Assembly: GCA_028829895.1 (NCBI GenBank)
Contig: CM054180.1
Location: 116,618,473 to 116,682,472 of the forward strand
Direction of reading: 5' to 3'
DNA length: 64,000 nucleotides
Origin: Sinotaia quadrata
Taxonomy: Eukaryota > Mollusca > Gastropoda > Architaenioglossa > Viviparidae
Shown here: positions 38,399 through 50,598 of the stretch, piece by piece
Layout: each line of letters opens with the position of its first letter
How positions within the stretch are numbered: position 1 is the stretch's first letter
Made by a program: the position numbers and the translations under genes
The notes under the pieces: model-generated
Told to the model about the DNA's origin: nothing
Seen by the model: only the letters and a program-made list of their open reading frames with translations
Database searches by the model: none

Positions 38399-38745
38399 TG
38401 ATACCGCTCTCTAGTCTGGAGGCGAATTGTATGCTGGGTAGCAAAACGAAAACGATGCATGCTGGGTGGTTAATTCCAAAAACGCTGCATGCTGGATGGC
38501 AAAACGAAAACGCCGTAAGTTGAGTGGTTAATACCAAAACGTTGTATGCTGGATTACACAACAAAAATTATGTATGTTGGGTGATTAATACCGAAACGTT
38601 GTATGCTGAGAGTCAAAACATAAACGTTGCGTGTTGGGTGGTTAATCCCAAAACATTGTATGCTGGGTGGCAATGTAGCTAGCGTTGTGTGCTGGGTGGC
38701 AATGCGAATAACGTATGTTGAGTGTCAATATGGTAATACGAATAA
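38399..38745. repeat. ~29-bp minisatellite with two alternating subunits
   Basis: About 11-12 units of GTATGCTGGGTGG followed by either TTAATACCAAAACGTT or CAAAACGAAAACGATG. In the first two-thirds the two subunit types alternate, giving a higher-order unit of about 57 bp; the last units are diverged. Confidence 0.93.
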
Positions 38746-39281
38746 CGTAGTGTTCTGACCGTCTGTTTGATTACTTCGTTTGCTACGATGTATCACACAC
38801 TTGCAGATCGTAACCGACAGCCATAAGGCCCATATCTAATGTAACTATTTGGCCGTTAACTTACCATTCAATGACTTCAAAAGCAAAAAGCCCATTGTCC
38901 AGATTGTAACTTACTTAAAGTATCCGTGAATTAGTATTAACATTAAGTAAAATTAATATGAAAAAATACTTGCGTACACAAGTCTTACTATTCTACGTAC
39001 TTTTATCACTACTGTTAGCTAGAGTTACTTCACAAACTCTTGGGTACACGAGCAGAAATAATGCCAATAGTAATCAGAATTCTATGGGACAAAAGAATGT
39101 GAGCTGGAGGTTTACCTGAATATCCTCTGCTGCTAAAAGTAACACTCCTTGGAAGTGCCCACATCCTCCGTTAAATCTCGGATCGCCAAAACACTTGGTG
39201 GGATTCGGAGATCAAAGCTCACAACCAAATACCGACAGATAACAGCAAAACGCTGCGAGAAGGGTCAATACTACTCCTAAA
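38746..39281. other. Non-coding stretch
   Basis: No gene recognised. Confidence 0.5.
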
Positions 39282-39660
39282 ACTACTGCTAACAATAGTA
39301 ATAGCATGGTGGTGTTAATGACAATGATAAGATGACGATACAAGGACAATGATGATAATGGTTTAGTGGTTGTAGTAGTGGTGGTTGTAGTGCTGCTGCT
39401 GTTGGTAATGGCTGTACTGGTTATTGTGGTGGTAATGATGACTGTGATGAAGCGAATGGCTGTGGTTGAGTTAGGTATGATAGTGATAATGGTTTGGTGG
39501 CCGTGATGACGATGATAATGGCTTTGGCGGTTGAGGTAGAGGTAACTGGTAATGATGATGATGGTTGGATGGTTGTAACGGTGGTAATGATGGTGATGAC
39601 GACAATGGTAAAACTCAGAATGACGATATTGAAAGTGATGATAAATAAGTAAAGGAGCAA
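39282..39660 (+). repeat. Degenerate GAT/GGT triplet repeat tract
   Basis: Built of GATGATAATGG, GTGGTTGTAGTAG and GTAATGATG words, without a fixed period. It resembles the tract at 15677-16240 and likewise gives spurious Thr/Ile-rich frames on the minus strand. Confidence 0.88.
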
Positions 39661-40618
39661 TGTTCATGACGACGATGATGCAAAATTATAAACAGGGGAC
39701 ATGAAGGGCAAACCGAGCCACATCTGACGAAAAACATCACCCAAAACTTCTCTGGCGCTCTCGGCCGCTTCTTTTTGTCGTGTGTAATGGACGCCCAGCA
39801 AACTTCTCCTGACATCCAACGAGTGCAATAATTCACATTTACGTCAAACTTCGTTAAAATGCTTCTGAACGACCTGAAAACGGCACGGCTTTAGTGGAGT
39901 TTTTTCTGCCCATTTATACTTCTTCGCTTCTTTTTTTCCCCTTTCTACTTCCTCACCCCCTTCCAACCCCGATTCTGTTGTTGAATTAAAGTGATGCTAA
40001 ATCGGGGGAATTAATGCATAAATAATGCGATTTGGCGTCCGTGGGTAATGGTGATGGGTGTGTGTGTGGGGGGGAGAGTTTTGTGTGTGAATGATTATGG
40101 GTAGGGTAGGGTGGGGGAATGGTGACTGGCAGCGATCTGTAAGAATTTCTGTTACTTCGGTCTTGAACAGCCATCAGAGAAAAATTATCAATACGGAATA
40201 ACGATGTTTGCCAATGCTTTATCGTGGTCGTGCACACTGATGTTATTATTATGATTGTTATTATTGTTATTGTTTTATTACATAAAAAGCAAGTTTTCAA
40301 GATTAATAGTAGCAATAGTGTTTATATGGGTTCAGTTTAAAAACTTTTGAGAAATTTGCTATAACACCGACCTGGACATTCGGTTGTCTAAAATGTTTAG
40401 GTTTAAGTGCCCTAAAGCAACAAGCTCACAAATCATGCTCATATTCACTCTTTCTCTTTGCTAATAGAATCATTCGTCATCCGGGTTTCTTTTATTACTA
40501 CGCTTAGCAATTCGTTTGTCGGACTAGAATGTCCACGCCCTTTCTCGCTCCGTCCCCCACCCCCGTAAGTTTCAACCATTGCTTCTCACCTTTTATCTGA
40601 CAGGTTGAGAGAGAAAGA
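39661..40618. other. Non-coding stretch
   Basis: No gene recognised. A GGGTAGGGTAGGGTGGGGG run lies near 40100-40118. Confidence 0.5.

Positions 40619-40619
<1 letters not shown>

Positions 40620-40655
<36 letters not shown>
40620..40655 (+). repeat. (GT)n microsatellite
   Basis: About 36 bp of GT. Confidence 0.95.
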
Positions 40656-40656
<1 letters not shown>

Positions 40657-40847
40657 TCTTTAGGTAATGTCAGTCCCTCTATAGTGCATCTCTGCGAAAT
40701 ACGTAACTGTATAGTTTATTTCAAGAAGAAAAAATGATAAAGAAATTATTACAATAAAATCTGACAGGAAAAGCTCGACTGCCTGCAATAAAAAAACAAA
40801 CCTGAAAGATACAAACAAATAGCATAAACATTTTAGAGTGAACGAGA

Positions 40848-41260
40848 GGGAAAGAGGTAGAGGAGCATAAGGAGAGAAAGGAGGACAGAGTGACAGACAG
40901 AGGCAAAGACGGATAGACATATAGAGGACAGATATAGACAGAAATAAAGACGGACAGACATAGAGAGGACAGATAGAGACAGAGATAAAGACGGACAGAC
41001 ATAGAGATATGGACATAGAGAGGACAGATAGAGACAAAGACGGGCAGACATAGAGAGGACATATAGAGACAGAGATAAAGACATAGAGAGGGTCATAGAG
41101 AGGACATATAGAGACAGAGGCAAAGACGGACGGACATAGAAAGATGGACATTGAAAGGACAGATAGAGACAGAGGCAGAGAAACAAAAGGAGATGGGGGA
41201 CAGAAAAACAGATGCAGAGAGAGAGAGGAAGCAAGACAGACAGGGACAAAGAGACAGGGA
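40848..41260 (+). repeat. Purine-rich array with ~41-bp units (GACAGA/GATAGAGAC)
   Basis: Units contain GACGGACAGACATAGAGAGG followed by ACAGATAGAGACAGAGATAA, spaced about 41-49 bp with internal shuffling. The + strand is about three-quarters purine, so the minus strand reads open in several frames (Ser/Leu/Cys/Pro-rich, up to 215 codons). I reject these as genes. Confidence 0.9.
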
Positions 41261-41645
41261 AAATTTAATAAATAAACAGTTTTAAAAGATAGAGGGAAAA
41301 GGCACACTGAAGTAAAAGTGAGAAGGACGACGAAAGAATGAATGATAAATGAACAAACGAATAAAACTTTTATTTAACCATGAAATGTTCAGACAACACC
41401 TGTTGAATTATAAAGTTGTTCTTAAGTGACACAACACTAATTATTTCGACACACATTAATAATAATATTAATGATAATTATAGTGATAATTTGTTGATGA
41501 TAGCAGTGAAACTACTACTTTTATGATTTTGAAATAATTGCGATCATGATGATTATTGGAATTTTGAAGATGATGATGAAGATGCACTACTTCTATTACT
41601 GTTATTCTACTACTAAGAAAAAAGGAAAAACACTAAAAAAAAACC
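41261..41645. other. AT-rich non-coding stretch
   Basis: No gene recognised. ATGATGATGAAGATG triplets occur near 41565-41585. Confidence 0.5.
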
Positions 41646-41646
41646 A

Positions 41647-41647
<1 letters not shown>

Positions 41648-41741
<94 letters not shown>
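41648..41741 (+). repeat. (GATA)n microsatellite
   Basis: About 23 perfect GATA units on the + strand, the reverse orientation of the TATC arrays at 28491 and 59367. Confidence 0.98.
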
Positions 41742-43480
41742 CCTGAGGAAATAAGCCAGACAATAGTAATCAACATTTTGTTAGACATTGCCGAAAAGGG
41801 TGGGTGCATGGGGAAAGGGGGAGATCGAAGGGACTTTTTATGAAGCAATGATGAAAGACTCGCCATCGTTAAAGGTGACTATAATGTTCACTGAAGCGTG
41901 TCAGTCCGACCAGCGCCCATATCGGCCCTTACCGGGTCCCGACCATATTGCTACCACGTGACTGAAGCTGCAAATCGTTTCCTCAGGAGGGCTGCATTGA
42001 AATCGATCAGAAGGGGCGATAATTCATGATTTGTTTATCGTCATCCATGACTTGATACTATATTTCCTTCGTTTTATACAGTGCATGAAAGCGAGCAACT
42101 GACTACGAACCTGCCTGCTGGCAACAATGCTATTTCTTGTGGTGGAGAAATGCGGTAAATAGAATGGAAACTTGACGGATTCTGTTGTCGGGAATAAAAT
42201 GCAATAGCAATGTTAAGTGTAAAATTTGCACACGGACACATTGTTTGGAGTTAAATGAGTATTAATAGCTCGGGCTGCAGTAGTTATTTCTTGATGCAGT
42301 AAAGATCATTTAAAAATCATACAATGTCGTTATTGTTTGCACAAAAATATTAAATTTTTATTGATTGGGTATCATTTATTGGAGACTTTTTCATCTGTTG
42401 TTGTTGTCTTCTCATGTTGCTTCCAATTAATTAATTATTTCTTACAGGTTTTCGTGCCTACATACTTATTGAACCGTGGCCTGATGACATAAACAATATT
42501 TGAATGCGTCCTTCACCTTTAGTCTCGGCTCTAAAATTTACAGGCTCGTGAGTCGTTTAAACTACACACTCATGCCAACATATTTCTACGTGTGTACATG
42601 TGTTTGAATGTGCGGGCGAGTGCATGGGTTGTCTTACTGTTCTGGTGTGAAATTAGTTAACTGGTCGTTTGCATTAAACACGTGACTGTCACCTGCTAAT
42701 CACAATTCATAGCTTTGAGAGTTAGGAAGTGCGCAGGTCTAAGAATCTCATTATGTGTGCTGTGGATAAAAGGGAAGGAGTGGGTGAAAATATAGTGAAA
42801 TAAAGAAAGAAGAGAACAAAACAAAAAAAAAACCAAACACAACAACAAGTTATCGATATGTTGCGTACGGATCGATGTCTTAAGAGTTGAACATTGCTGA
42901 CGCTTTCAGGAGATATTCTATTTGTGAACCTGACAAGGACCACTGAAGACCAACGTCACGGGGTAAACGACTTTACACACTCAAGGGAAAAATAAACACC
43001 AAACAATAAAAACTCACTGCCATTGCAAAAAAAAAAAAAATGCAAAGAAAGTTGTTCCAACACTCACATGCACGTGACGAGCGTTTCCAAATGCACGAGA
43101 GATTACTAAATGAAAAATTTAATAAATAAAGTAAAATTTAAAGTATTAGACTTATTCATCTGCAAAGAATTCTCTGACTAAAAGTATAAAAAAGGAAAGT
43201 AAAACTATACAGAATTTCAAACTGCAGGTGTTAGTATTGCGGGCGTGCGCGTGGTGGGTAAGTTCTTGTGCAGACTATGCCACACTAAATTAGCAAATGT
43301 GCTTTTTTACAAGCCAGTAAGTTGCCACTCAAGATTACTTACACTTTTACAAACAATCCTGTTCTTGTAACTGATGAATAAAATAAACTGCGGTGGCTAG
43401 GTGAGATGTGATATGCGGGGATTGGCGATCCATGGAATACAGGTATTTTCAGTGTTCTCATTCCGTTCTTCGTACTGCAA
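41742..43480. other. Non-coding stretch
   Basis: No gene recognised. The part near 41890-42010 is GC-richer. A(12-13) runs occur near 43027-43040. Confidence 0.5.
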
Positions 43481-43552
43481 AAACAAAAAACAAAAACAAA
43501 AAGAAAACAACAACACCCCCGCAAATAGGAAAGACCGAGAACAGAAGAGAAG

Positions 43553-43555
<3 letters not shown>

Positions 43556-43604
<49 letters not shown>
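43556..43604 (+). repeat. (GA)n microsatellite
   Basis: About 49 bp of AG, about 40 bp downstream of a CAAAAACAAAAA-type run (43480-43505). Confidence 0.97.
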
Positions 43605-43606
<2 letters not shown>

Positions 43607-44006
43607 TACATGCGTTTATGGTAGTATAGTAGGGGGGAGGGGACAGCGGTGATAGTGGTGTGCTGGTGGTGCACAATCGAGAAGGAAGGAGGGACTGAGA
43701 GCGGTGCCAGGGAGATCAAGGGAGAGTGAGAGAGAGGTCGAAAGACTGACGGGGTAGTGTTACGACGAGGACAGACGTGTGTGAGGAGAAAGAGAGGCGC
43801 TAATTTAATTATCCACGCAGGACCAGCCGCGCCCTACGTCTCACTTCCCTGCGTTCAAGCGTCGACGTAATCAGATTATGTGTTCCAATTTTTACACTTT
43901 AATTCCCTCAATGTCGCTGACTAGCGCAGTCCTTAGACCGATGTGTTGCCTTGGAATTGTGTTCCATGAAAATGTTGAAGGAATAGATCAGAGGGGTTGC
44001 GGAGGC
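43605..44006. other. Non-coding stretch
   Basis: Purine-rich on the + strand to about 43800 (GGGGGGAGGGG, GAGAGAGAGGTCG). No gene recognised. Confidence 0.5.
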
Positions 44007-44007
44007 G

Positions 44008-44038
<31 letters not shown>

Positions 44039-44040
44039 GA
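44007..44040 (+). repeat. (GAAA)n microsatellite
   Basis: About eight GAAA/AAAG units. Confidence 0.95.
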
Positions 44041-44109
44041 GTCAGAAAGACAGACAGGCAGAGACTGCAGAAAACTAAATACACAGGTGTGGTTCTTGTG
44101 ATGAGATTT

Positions 44110-44345
44110 ATTCAGAGCGCAAATGAAAATAAGACAAATAGATGACTGAGATCTATTTAAGAGCGTAAATACAGTTAACGCACAGAGATGAATGAGATCT
44201 GTTTAGAAGTGTATTTTCATACACAGAGATGAATGAGATCTGTTTAGAAGTGTATTTTCATACACAGAGATGAATGAGATCTGTTTAGGAGTGTATTTTC
44301 ATACAGAGAGATGATTGAGATCTGTTTAGGAGTGTAAATGAAAAT
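44110..44345. repeat. 41-bp minisatellite, ~5 copies
   Basis: Units read CACAGAGATGAATGAGATCT followed by GTTTAGAAGTGTATTTTCAT, at 44181, 44222, 44263 and about 44304, with diverged units on the 5' side. Confidence 0.95.
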
Positions 44346-44965
44346 GGATCAAGAATATGAAGTAGATTTATTCAGGAGAGGGATTTTAAACAGCATAAAG
44401 GACTGTACAGGAGATGTGTTCAGTATACTCGAGATGTATACAGGAATGTGTACGACATACATGGAGGAGTACAACGATAATTTATGTAGACGTGTGCAAA
44501 ATATTAATTGAGGAGCAATGTGAGAGTTATTCAAGTGTGTCCTTGAGATCTGATAATTACATTTTAAAAATTTACTGAATCTATGCACAGACTTTATAGA
44601 GTGAACTACATGAGATGTATAGAGTGTATACAATAGATGCATCGGGGGAAATGTACGTCACACTGTACACATTGGGGGTGGGAGGGGCAGCTAGTGAAAC
44701 GTCTTTGTTCTTATACATTCCATGCGTCGGTGAGAAGACATAATAACTTAGTGACTTCTGTATGCAAACGAAATCAAAATTTAGACTCGGCTATACGACT
44801 AAGAAAAAATTCCAAACTCTCATCCCCACTCTTGAAACAATTGAGAACATTGCTAATAATTAAAATATATATTATGATATGTCATTTGCACAAAATGGAT
44901 AATAGACATTTAACATCTTTGGTAGAAAATTGGATCTACACTTCAAAAAAAAAATCATCTAAGTC
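44346..44965. other. Intronic stretch before the Lhx3/4 exon
   Basis: No exon recognised. The open frame that runs from 44637 into the exon is simply the exon's frame extended into intron; the methionine at 44637 is not a credible start because a strong splice acceptor lies at 44996-44997. Confidence 0.6.
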
Positions 44966-44997
44966 AGTTTTCTTCTCTCTTTCTCTCATTCGCACAG
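44966..44997 (+). other. Splice acceptor of the Lhx3/4 exon
   Basis: A long polypyrimidine tract (TTTTCTTCTCTCTTTCTCTC) ends ATTCGCACAG, with AG at 44996-44997. This is a textbook acceptor and places the exon start at 44998. Confidence 0.88.
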
Positions 44998-45172
44998 CTG
45001 CTATACCTAAATGTTCAGGATGCAGTGAACAAATTCTCGACCGTTTCATCCTGAAAGTCTTGGACGGTTCCTGGCACGCCAAATGTCTCAAGTGCGCGGA
45101 CTGTCAGGCACAGCTAAGCGACAAGTGCTTCTCCAAAGGCGATAAAGTCTACTGCAAGGAGGACTTTTTCAA
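44998..45172 (+). CDS. Lhx3/4: Lhx3/Lhx4 (Lim3) LIM-homeodomain gene: internal exon encoding LIM domain 1
   Basis: A 175-nt exon encoding 57 whole codons plus two bases at each end (it opens with the last two bases of a split codon and ends with the first two, AA, of the next). The peptide starts [20 protein letters not shown] and holds one complete LIM domain: C-x2-C-x17-H-x2-C-x2-C-x2-C-x16-C-x2-D. Zinc ligands include the CSGC pair (45012-45023), His at 45075-45077, CLKCADC, and the final C-x2-D of [24 protein letters not shown] and YCKEDFFK are hallmarks of Lhx3/4 rather than Lhx1/5 LIM1. In that family two LIM domains bind LDB/NLI and precede a homeodomain; the proteins specify motor neurons and, in vertebrates, pituitary cells. 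The LIM2, homeobox and first exons were not found, so this is a partial gene with introns extending beyond or across the window. Assignment to the Lhx3/4 pair is firm; which vertebrate paralogue does not apply to an invertebrate. Confidence 0.93.
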
Positions 45173-45180
45173 GTGAGTAT
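45173..45180 (+). other. Splice donor of the Lhx3/4 exon
   Basis: CAA followed by GTGAGTAT is a consensus donor with GT at 45173-45174. Reading through it gives AAG TGA, an immediate in-frame stop, which supports the exon end at 45172. Confidence 0.9.
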
Positions 45181-45627
45181 CCACTGTTATTCTCATTGTT
45201 ATTTCTTTCTCAGGAGCAGGTGAACCCCGTTGCATCATGCTCTTGTGTCAAGGTCAGTGAAACAAAGTTCGAAATTTGAACTAGAAAGAAACTTTGTATA
45301 TATATTCAAAAGCAAGAATAATCCCCTCTCTCCTTCCCCAAATGGTGATAACTGGCTGTTGTCTTTATAAATTATCTATATATTTATGACACAATTATTA
45401 TGACGTAATAATGTAGGATAGATATGAGCAATAATGTAATCATCAGTGACGTTAGGTAATTTTACATATGCAAACAAGCGAAACAAATCAGTATATAATC
45501 ACGCAAACAAACAAACAGGCAGGCAGGCAAACTCATAAATTAATCAAACACACTCCACATGAATCTGCTCAAAAGTAATTCTACCTGTTTTACAGCTTGA
45601 ACATTGGACGATACAACAATAAAAGAC

Positions 45628-45628
<1 letters not shown>
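45181..45628 (+). other. Intronic stretch after the Lhx3/4 exon
   Basis: No further exon recognised. AT-rich, with an AAACAAACAAACAGGCAGGC-type run near 45505-45530. Confidence 0.55.

Positions 45629-45629
<1 letters not shown>

Positions 45630-45687
<58 letters not shown>
45630..45687 (+). repeat. (CA)n microsatellite
   Basis: About 58 bp of CA, about 450 bp into the intron downstream of the Lhx3/4 exon. Confidence 0.97.
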
Positions 45688-45693
<6 letters not shown>

Positions 45694-46145
45694 AGCACGT
45701 ATGCACGCACAACACACACACTACAATCAAAGAATGCATATTAATGCCCTGATTACTGAAATGAACATCACGGCTGAGAAGAAATAGTTTGTTTTTTAAA
45801 ACAAGGTATACACTTCATTTATTCCGTCTGCGATTTAAAATAAATTGGGAAAGAGCCACTGAAAAGAAAGGGGCAGACAAGCAGCTGAAATGCTCTCCCC
45901 CCCCCTCCCTTTTTTTTTAAAGAGAAACGAAAACACAAACACACGCACAAAGAGATATGAAGATTTCTCTTGATAGGCGTTACGTAGAGTGCGTACTAGT
46001 AATCGTTTCTTCCTTGACACAATTATCTTAAAACATTGACAGCAAACCTCAAGTAACGCGTTGCCACGGGAATAGCCCTTACGTTTTAGCGTCACGCCGT
46101 ATGAATGACATCGAAAGACTTCTAATGTAGAGTTCCCATATGAAG
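45688..46145. other. Non-coding stretch
   Basis: No gene recognised. A CCCCCCCCTCCC run followed by a T-run lies at about 45897-45918. Confidence 0.5.
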
Positions 46146-46620
46146 AATATTTCCCTTTGACATTTCGTTGTGTGATTACATTTAGGAAATATTTCAGTAG
46201 GCGCTCCAGTAATTGGATGTGATACGAAAAGTTTCAGGTAGCCTTCCAATGTTTGTCCGTGCAGTGAAATATTTCAGGTGGTGTTCCAATGTTTGTTCGT
46301 GCAGTGAAATATTTCAGGTGGCGTTCCAATGTTTGTCCGTGCAGTGAAATATTTCAGGTGGCGTCTCAAAGATTGCTTTTTCTGTGATGAAGTATTTCAG
46401 ATGGCGTTTCAATGTTTGTTGTGGGGGATGAAATATTTCAAGTGGCGTTCCATTGTGTCCTGTCTACGATGGAGTATTTCATGTGGTGTTCCATTGTTTG
46501 TTTTGCCTGCGATGAAATATTTCAGGTAGCGTTCCAGTATTTGCAAAGATGTATTTCAGGTAATGGTTTAGTGTATGATCGTGCTATGAAATATTTCACT
46601 TGAAATCTGACAAGTGTTCC
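46146..46620. repeat. 40-bp minisatellite, ~11 copies
   Basis: Units read GAAATATTTCAGGTGGCGTT followed by CCAATGTTTGTCCGTGCAGT. GAAATATTTC starts at 46266, 46306 and 46346 (exact 40-bp spacing); outer copies are diverged and spaced 40-43 bp. Each unit contains the perfect palindrome GAAATATTTC. Confidence 0.95.
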
Positions 46621-47339
46621 CATCTTTATCTGTGTTACGAAATACTTCTTTAATGGTATTTAAGTTTATTTGCATATAAAATATATCCGTGATGTTTAAT
46701 AACGTTAGAAGCTATTGGCAGTGTATTTTTATTTTATTTTTTAAAGTTCGGTTTCCCAATCTTTCATCTGCTCTCTTATATATATATATATATATTTTTT
46801 TTTTAAAGCAAGAAACAGTGTTTTTGTTATCGGTGCGATTAAGCCGATTTCATACTTTGTTTCTTTGTTTATGTCTGTTGATAGTTTTCAATACAGCGTG
46901 AAAATACTTGTCTGGTTGTCTAACGTTTTTGATTCAAGCTGAGCCAACAAGTCTCGCCGACAGAAATCTAAATTACTGATTCAATTAATGATGAAATGTT
47001 AACAGATTATTGATAATAAACAGATTATTGTATTATTTTTTTTATTTTTCAATTAAGATTGCTCATATCCATTGCTGTTGTCATTCTTCAATTTCGAAAG
47101 TGCGCGAGATATTCGGGTGTAGATTTATTGGGGAAGTATTTCAGGTATTTGGGGTAGTCGTGGTGTAGGTAGTGGGAGGAGATTTCTTGGAAAATGACGT
47201 AGTTTACCAAACCGTGTCGCCTCACTCTCCTATAGTTTTGTATTACAATTTCTTTACAACAGTTCTTCTGTACGCTTTGATTTTCTTTTATGAAAAGATA
47301 ACTCCACCTCGTCATGTGCACTTAATCAGTGTGTTACAC
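46621..47339. other. Non-coding stretch
   Basis: No gene recognised. A (TA)n run (46779-46794) is followed by T(10). Confidence 0.5.
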
Positions 47340-47774
47340 AAAGTGGACAAATAATAAACAAGATCCGAATTGACAAATAATAGTAAACAAGAACCAAAGG
47401 GATATAATTAATAGACAAGAACGGAATAGACAAAAGGTGGACAAAAACCGAATAGATGTAAATAATAAACAAGATCAGAAGAGACGAATAATATACAAGT
47501 ACCGAATAGACAAATAGTGAACAGAACCGAAGAGACAAAATGAATAGAACAAGAACGGAATAGACATAATTAACAGAAAAGAAGGGTAAACATAGAAGAC
47601 ATACGTAAAGGAATAGACATAAGTAAGTACTAGACCATAAGAACGGAATTGACATAAATAATAGAATACGAAGGAAAAGACATAAGTACTAGACCATAAG
47701 AACGGAAATGACATAAATAATAGAAAAGAAAGGAATAGACAGACGTAATGAAAAACAAAGGGTAAACAACGATG
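47340..47774. repeat. Degenerate short tandem repeat (AACGGAATAGACA type)
   Basis: Many diverged copies of an approximately 20-30 bp phrase, such as ACAAGAACGGAATAGACA with ATAA spacers. It grades into the 49-bp array that follows. Confidence 0.8.
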
Positions 47775-48078
47775 ACAGGCAGAAAGCAATAGGCATATAT
47801 GATATGGAAACAGTGGGTAAACAACAGACAGAAAGCAATAGGCATATATGATATGGAAACAGTGGGTAAACAACAGACAGAAAGCAATAGGCATATATGA
47901 TAGGGAAACAGTGGGTAAACAACAGACAGAAAGCAATAGGCATATATGATAGGGAAACAGTGGGTAAACAACAGACAGAAAGCAATAGGCATATATGATA
48001 GGGAAACAGTGGGTAAACAACAGACAGAAAGCAATAGGCATATATGATAGGGAAACAGTGGGTAAACATAGATAATAG
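47775..48078. repeat. 49-bp minisatellite, ~6 copies
   Basis: Units of ACAACAGACAGAAAGCAATA, GGCATATATGATAGGGAAAC and AGTGGGTAA at exact 49-bp spacing, nearly identical to one another. It creates overlapping minus-strand frames of up to 217 codons that repeat every 49 residues in all three frames; these are not genes. Confidence 0.98.
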
Positions 48079-48159
48079 CAAACAGGAATAGACAAATTAG
48101 AACGAAATGAAGAATAAACAACTAACACGAGACTAAATTAAACAGAAGTTGCAAAAGTT

Positions 48160-48202
48160 GACGCAAAAAAAAAAAAGAAGAAAAGAAAAGAAAAGAAAAG
48201 AG
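48160..48202 (+). repeat. Poly(A) and (AAAAG)n run
   Basis: A(11) followed by GAAG and several AAAAG units. Confidence 0.9.
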
Positions 48203-48417
48203 GCGACACAGAGACCAAACAATCAATCAAATAAAACATACAAATAAAAAGTGCAATGAAACTAATTAAAAAGAACAGAAAGAATAAGGGGTACATAGAA
48301 AGCGGCGATTACAGTATTATAAAAGTAAACCTTTAAAAAATAAAATTCAGGAAACCTTAAAGGAATGTGAAGAAAATAATTACACTAGAAACTCAAGGTC
48401 ACAAAACGAGCCGCCAC

Positions 48418-48652
48418 AGAATATAACTATAACTATACATCCACTATTACAACCATACAAATTTAAACACTAACAGAATATAACTATAACTATACATCCA
48501 CTAATACAACCATACAAATTTAAACACTAACAGAATATAACTATAACTATACATCCACTAATACAACCATACAAATTTAAACACTAACAGAATATAACTA
48601 TAACTATACATCCACTAATACAACCATACAAATTTAAACACTAACAGAATAA
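48418..48652. repeat. 57-bp minisatellite, 4 copies
   Basis: ATATAACTATAACTATACAT begins at 48421, 48478, 48535 and 48592, each copy continuing CCACTAATACAACCATACAA and ATTTAAACACTAACAGA. The copies are nearly identical. Confidence 0.97.
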
Positions 48653-48779
48653 AATGCGAAGATAACGCTGCAATATAAAAGAAAATAAATAATAAATTAT
48701 TGAACTTAATAAATTTGAAAACAACGACAACATAATTATACATTCTAAAACAATGCAAAAAGAAGTGCGAAAAGGAAAA

Positions 48780-49180
48780 CAGCGAGAGACAGCTACAACT
48801 ACAACACAACCTGTCACTACACAACTAGTACAGCCCATTACAGCACGCCACAATACAACAACAGCAAACCCATCACAACATGACATAACTCAAATAATAC
48901 AACCATCACAACACGTCAAAGCACAATTACAACAAACAACTCATCACAACACGTCAAAGCACAATTACAACAAACAACTCATCACAACACGTCAAAGCAC
49001 AATTACAACATACCCTGCCACAACACGATACAACACAACTAACACAATCCATCACAACAAATAGCAACACAGCACAACTACTACACACCCTGTCACAATA
49101 TGATACTGTACAACTAACACAACCCTTCACAACTAAAAGCACAACACAGCACAGCTACAACACATCCTGTCACAACTACA
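48780..49180. repeat. CAA-rich array with a 38-bp core
   Basis: Three near-perfect 38-bp units (ACACGTCAAAGCACAATTAC then AACAAACAACTCATCACA, at 48911, 48949 and 48987) lie within a wider region of diverged CACAAC/ACTACACAACC repeats. Confidence 0.9.
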
Positions 49181-49421
49181 AATAATAATACTCAAGAAGA
49201 GGAAAGAAAACAATAAATTTTAAAGTTAAAAAAAATCTTTTTAAACAAAGCTAAATAATAAGGATCGCTATCAAACAAACAAATACAGACACTGAACAAA
49301 ACAGCGAAAGGTTAAAGCATGGTTGCAGCAGATATTAAATTTAACACAGTAAACCTGACCCTGCGAACAACATACACTTAAGTATCGATCATCACCAACT
49401 CCAGAGTCACTGCAAATTTCA

Positions 49422-49460
49422 TGCGCATGCGCGCGCGCACACGCACACGCACGCACGCAA
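49422..49460 (+). repeat. Alternating purine-pyrimidine (GCGCAC) run
   Basis: ATGCGCATGCGCGCGCGCAC followed by ACGCACACGCACGCACGC: a strict alternation with CG and CA steps, the classic Z-DNA-prone composition. Confidence 0.85.
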
Positions 49461-49544
49461 TGGGGGAGGAGAGAGCTAGAGGGAGAGGGGGGACAGAGTG
49501 AGAATGAAAAAAGGAAGAAAGAAAGAAGTTGGAAGGAAGCGGTT

Positions 49545-49570
49545 AAAAAAAAAAAAAAAAAAAAAAAAAA
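49545..49570 (+). repeat. Poly(A) run
   Basis: About 26 consecutive A residues within a purine-rich patch that starts near 49459. Confidence 0.95.
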
Positions 49571-49951
49571 GGAAGAAACAAGAAAGATGAGACTAGAATG
49601 CAATGCCAGATTTTGAAGTCGATAACTGACAGGAAACAAGGTTCCAGGGACAGAAAAATAAAAAAAAAGCGAAATAACTTATTATCGATAGCATAGCATT
49701 ATTTCAGTTTGAACTCAAATTGATTTTATCAGGAACAATTCTTTTTATGCTAACATAAATTAATTTTAAGAATAAGTTTAAAAGAAAAATGATATCTCAT
49801 CAACTGCACTTATTTGAGACAAGAGAGTGCAGAGTTCACTCATTTTATAAGGTTAATAAACATTTACGCCGTGTTAAAAATTCATATGATTTAAGATTCA
49901 CACACATGCACATTCATCACCGTCTTTGCTATCATCATCAATCGTCATTGC

Positions 49952-49984
<33 letters not shown>

Positions 49985-50537
49985 TACTATTACTTATATA
50001 GATGCGTGTCTTAAAATGGAATTATGAATCCTACCTGGTGGTTCAAGGTGGAATAATCTGGTTATTTTCATTTTACTGATTGACACGCCTGATATATATA
50101 TATATATATATTAATAAATCACTTTTACATAAATAATATGGATATTAGGTATTTGTATTTAAATTTGAAATTATCGTCTTGGCAGGCAGTTACGTCTGCT
50201 TATTAAATTGGAAATGTTTATTTCTTGCCTTCTTCAATGTAAATGAGTTGTTTAAATGCAATTTTGACGATTGCATGTCGATTATTATTTACACTTTCTT
50301 TTCTTAAAATTATTTGAAAGTTTTAAAAATATTACAAAATTAAATGAGAAGACATGTTTTAACGCTAGCAACTAGTGGGACACATTATGATACCAACATT
50401 TTTTAAATCCAGGATAATCTTCTTTTGAAGAATTCTGTTAGAAAGTTAGAAATAAGAAAAAAAAGCATTACTGTGAAATTATTCATAATTTTATGAATAT
50501 TATATAATTTATTCTTGTAGCATTTTATATATTTTGA

Positions 50538-50538
<1 letters not shown>
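49571..50538. other. AT-rich non-coding stretch
   Basis: No gene recognised. Contains (ATC)n at 49951-49983 and (TA)n at about 50093-50111. Confidence 0.55.
49951..49983 (+). repeat. (ATC)n microsatellite
   Basis: About 11 ATC units preceded by diverged ATCATCATCAATCGTC triplets. Confidence 0.95.

Positions 50539-50539
<1 letters not shown>

Positions 50540-50594
<55 letters not shown>
50540..50594 (+). repeat. (GT)n microsatellite
   Basis: About 55 bp of GT. Confidence 0.97.
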
Positions 50595-50598
<4 letters not shown>
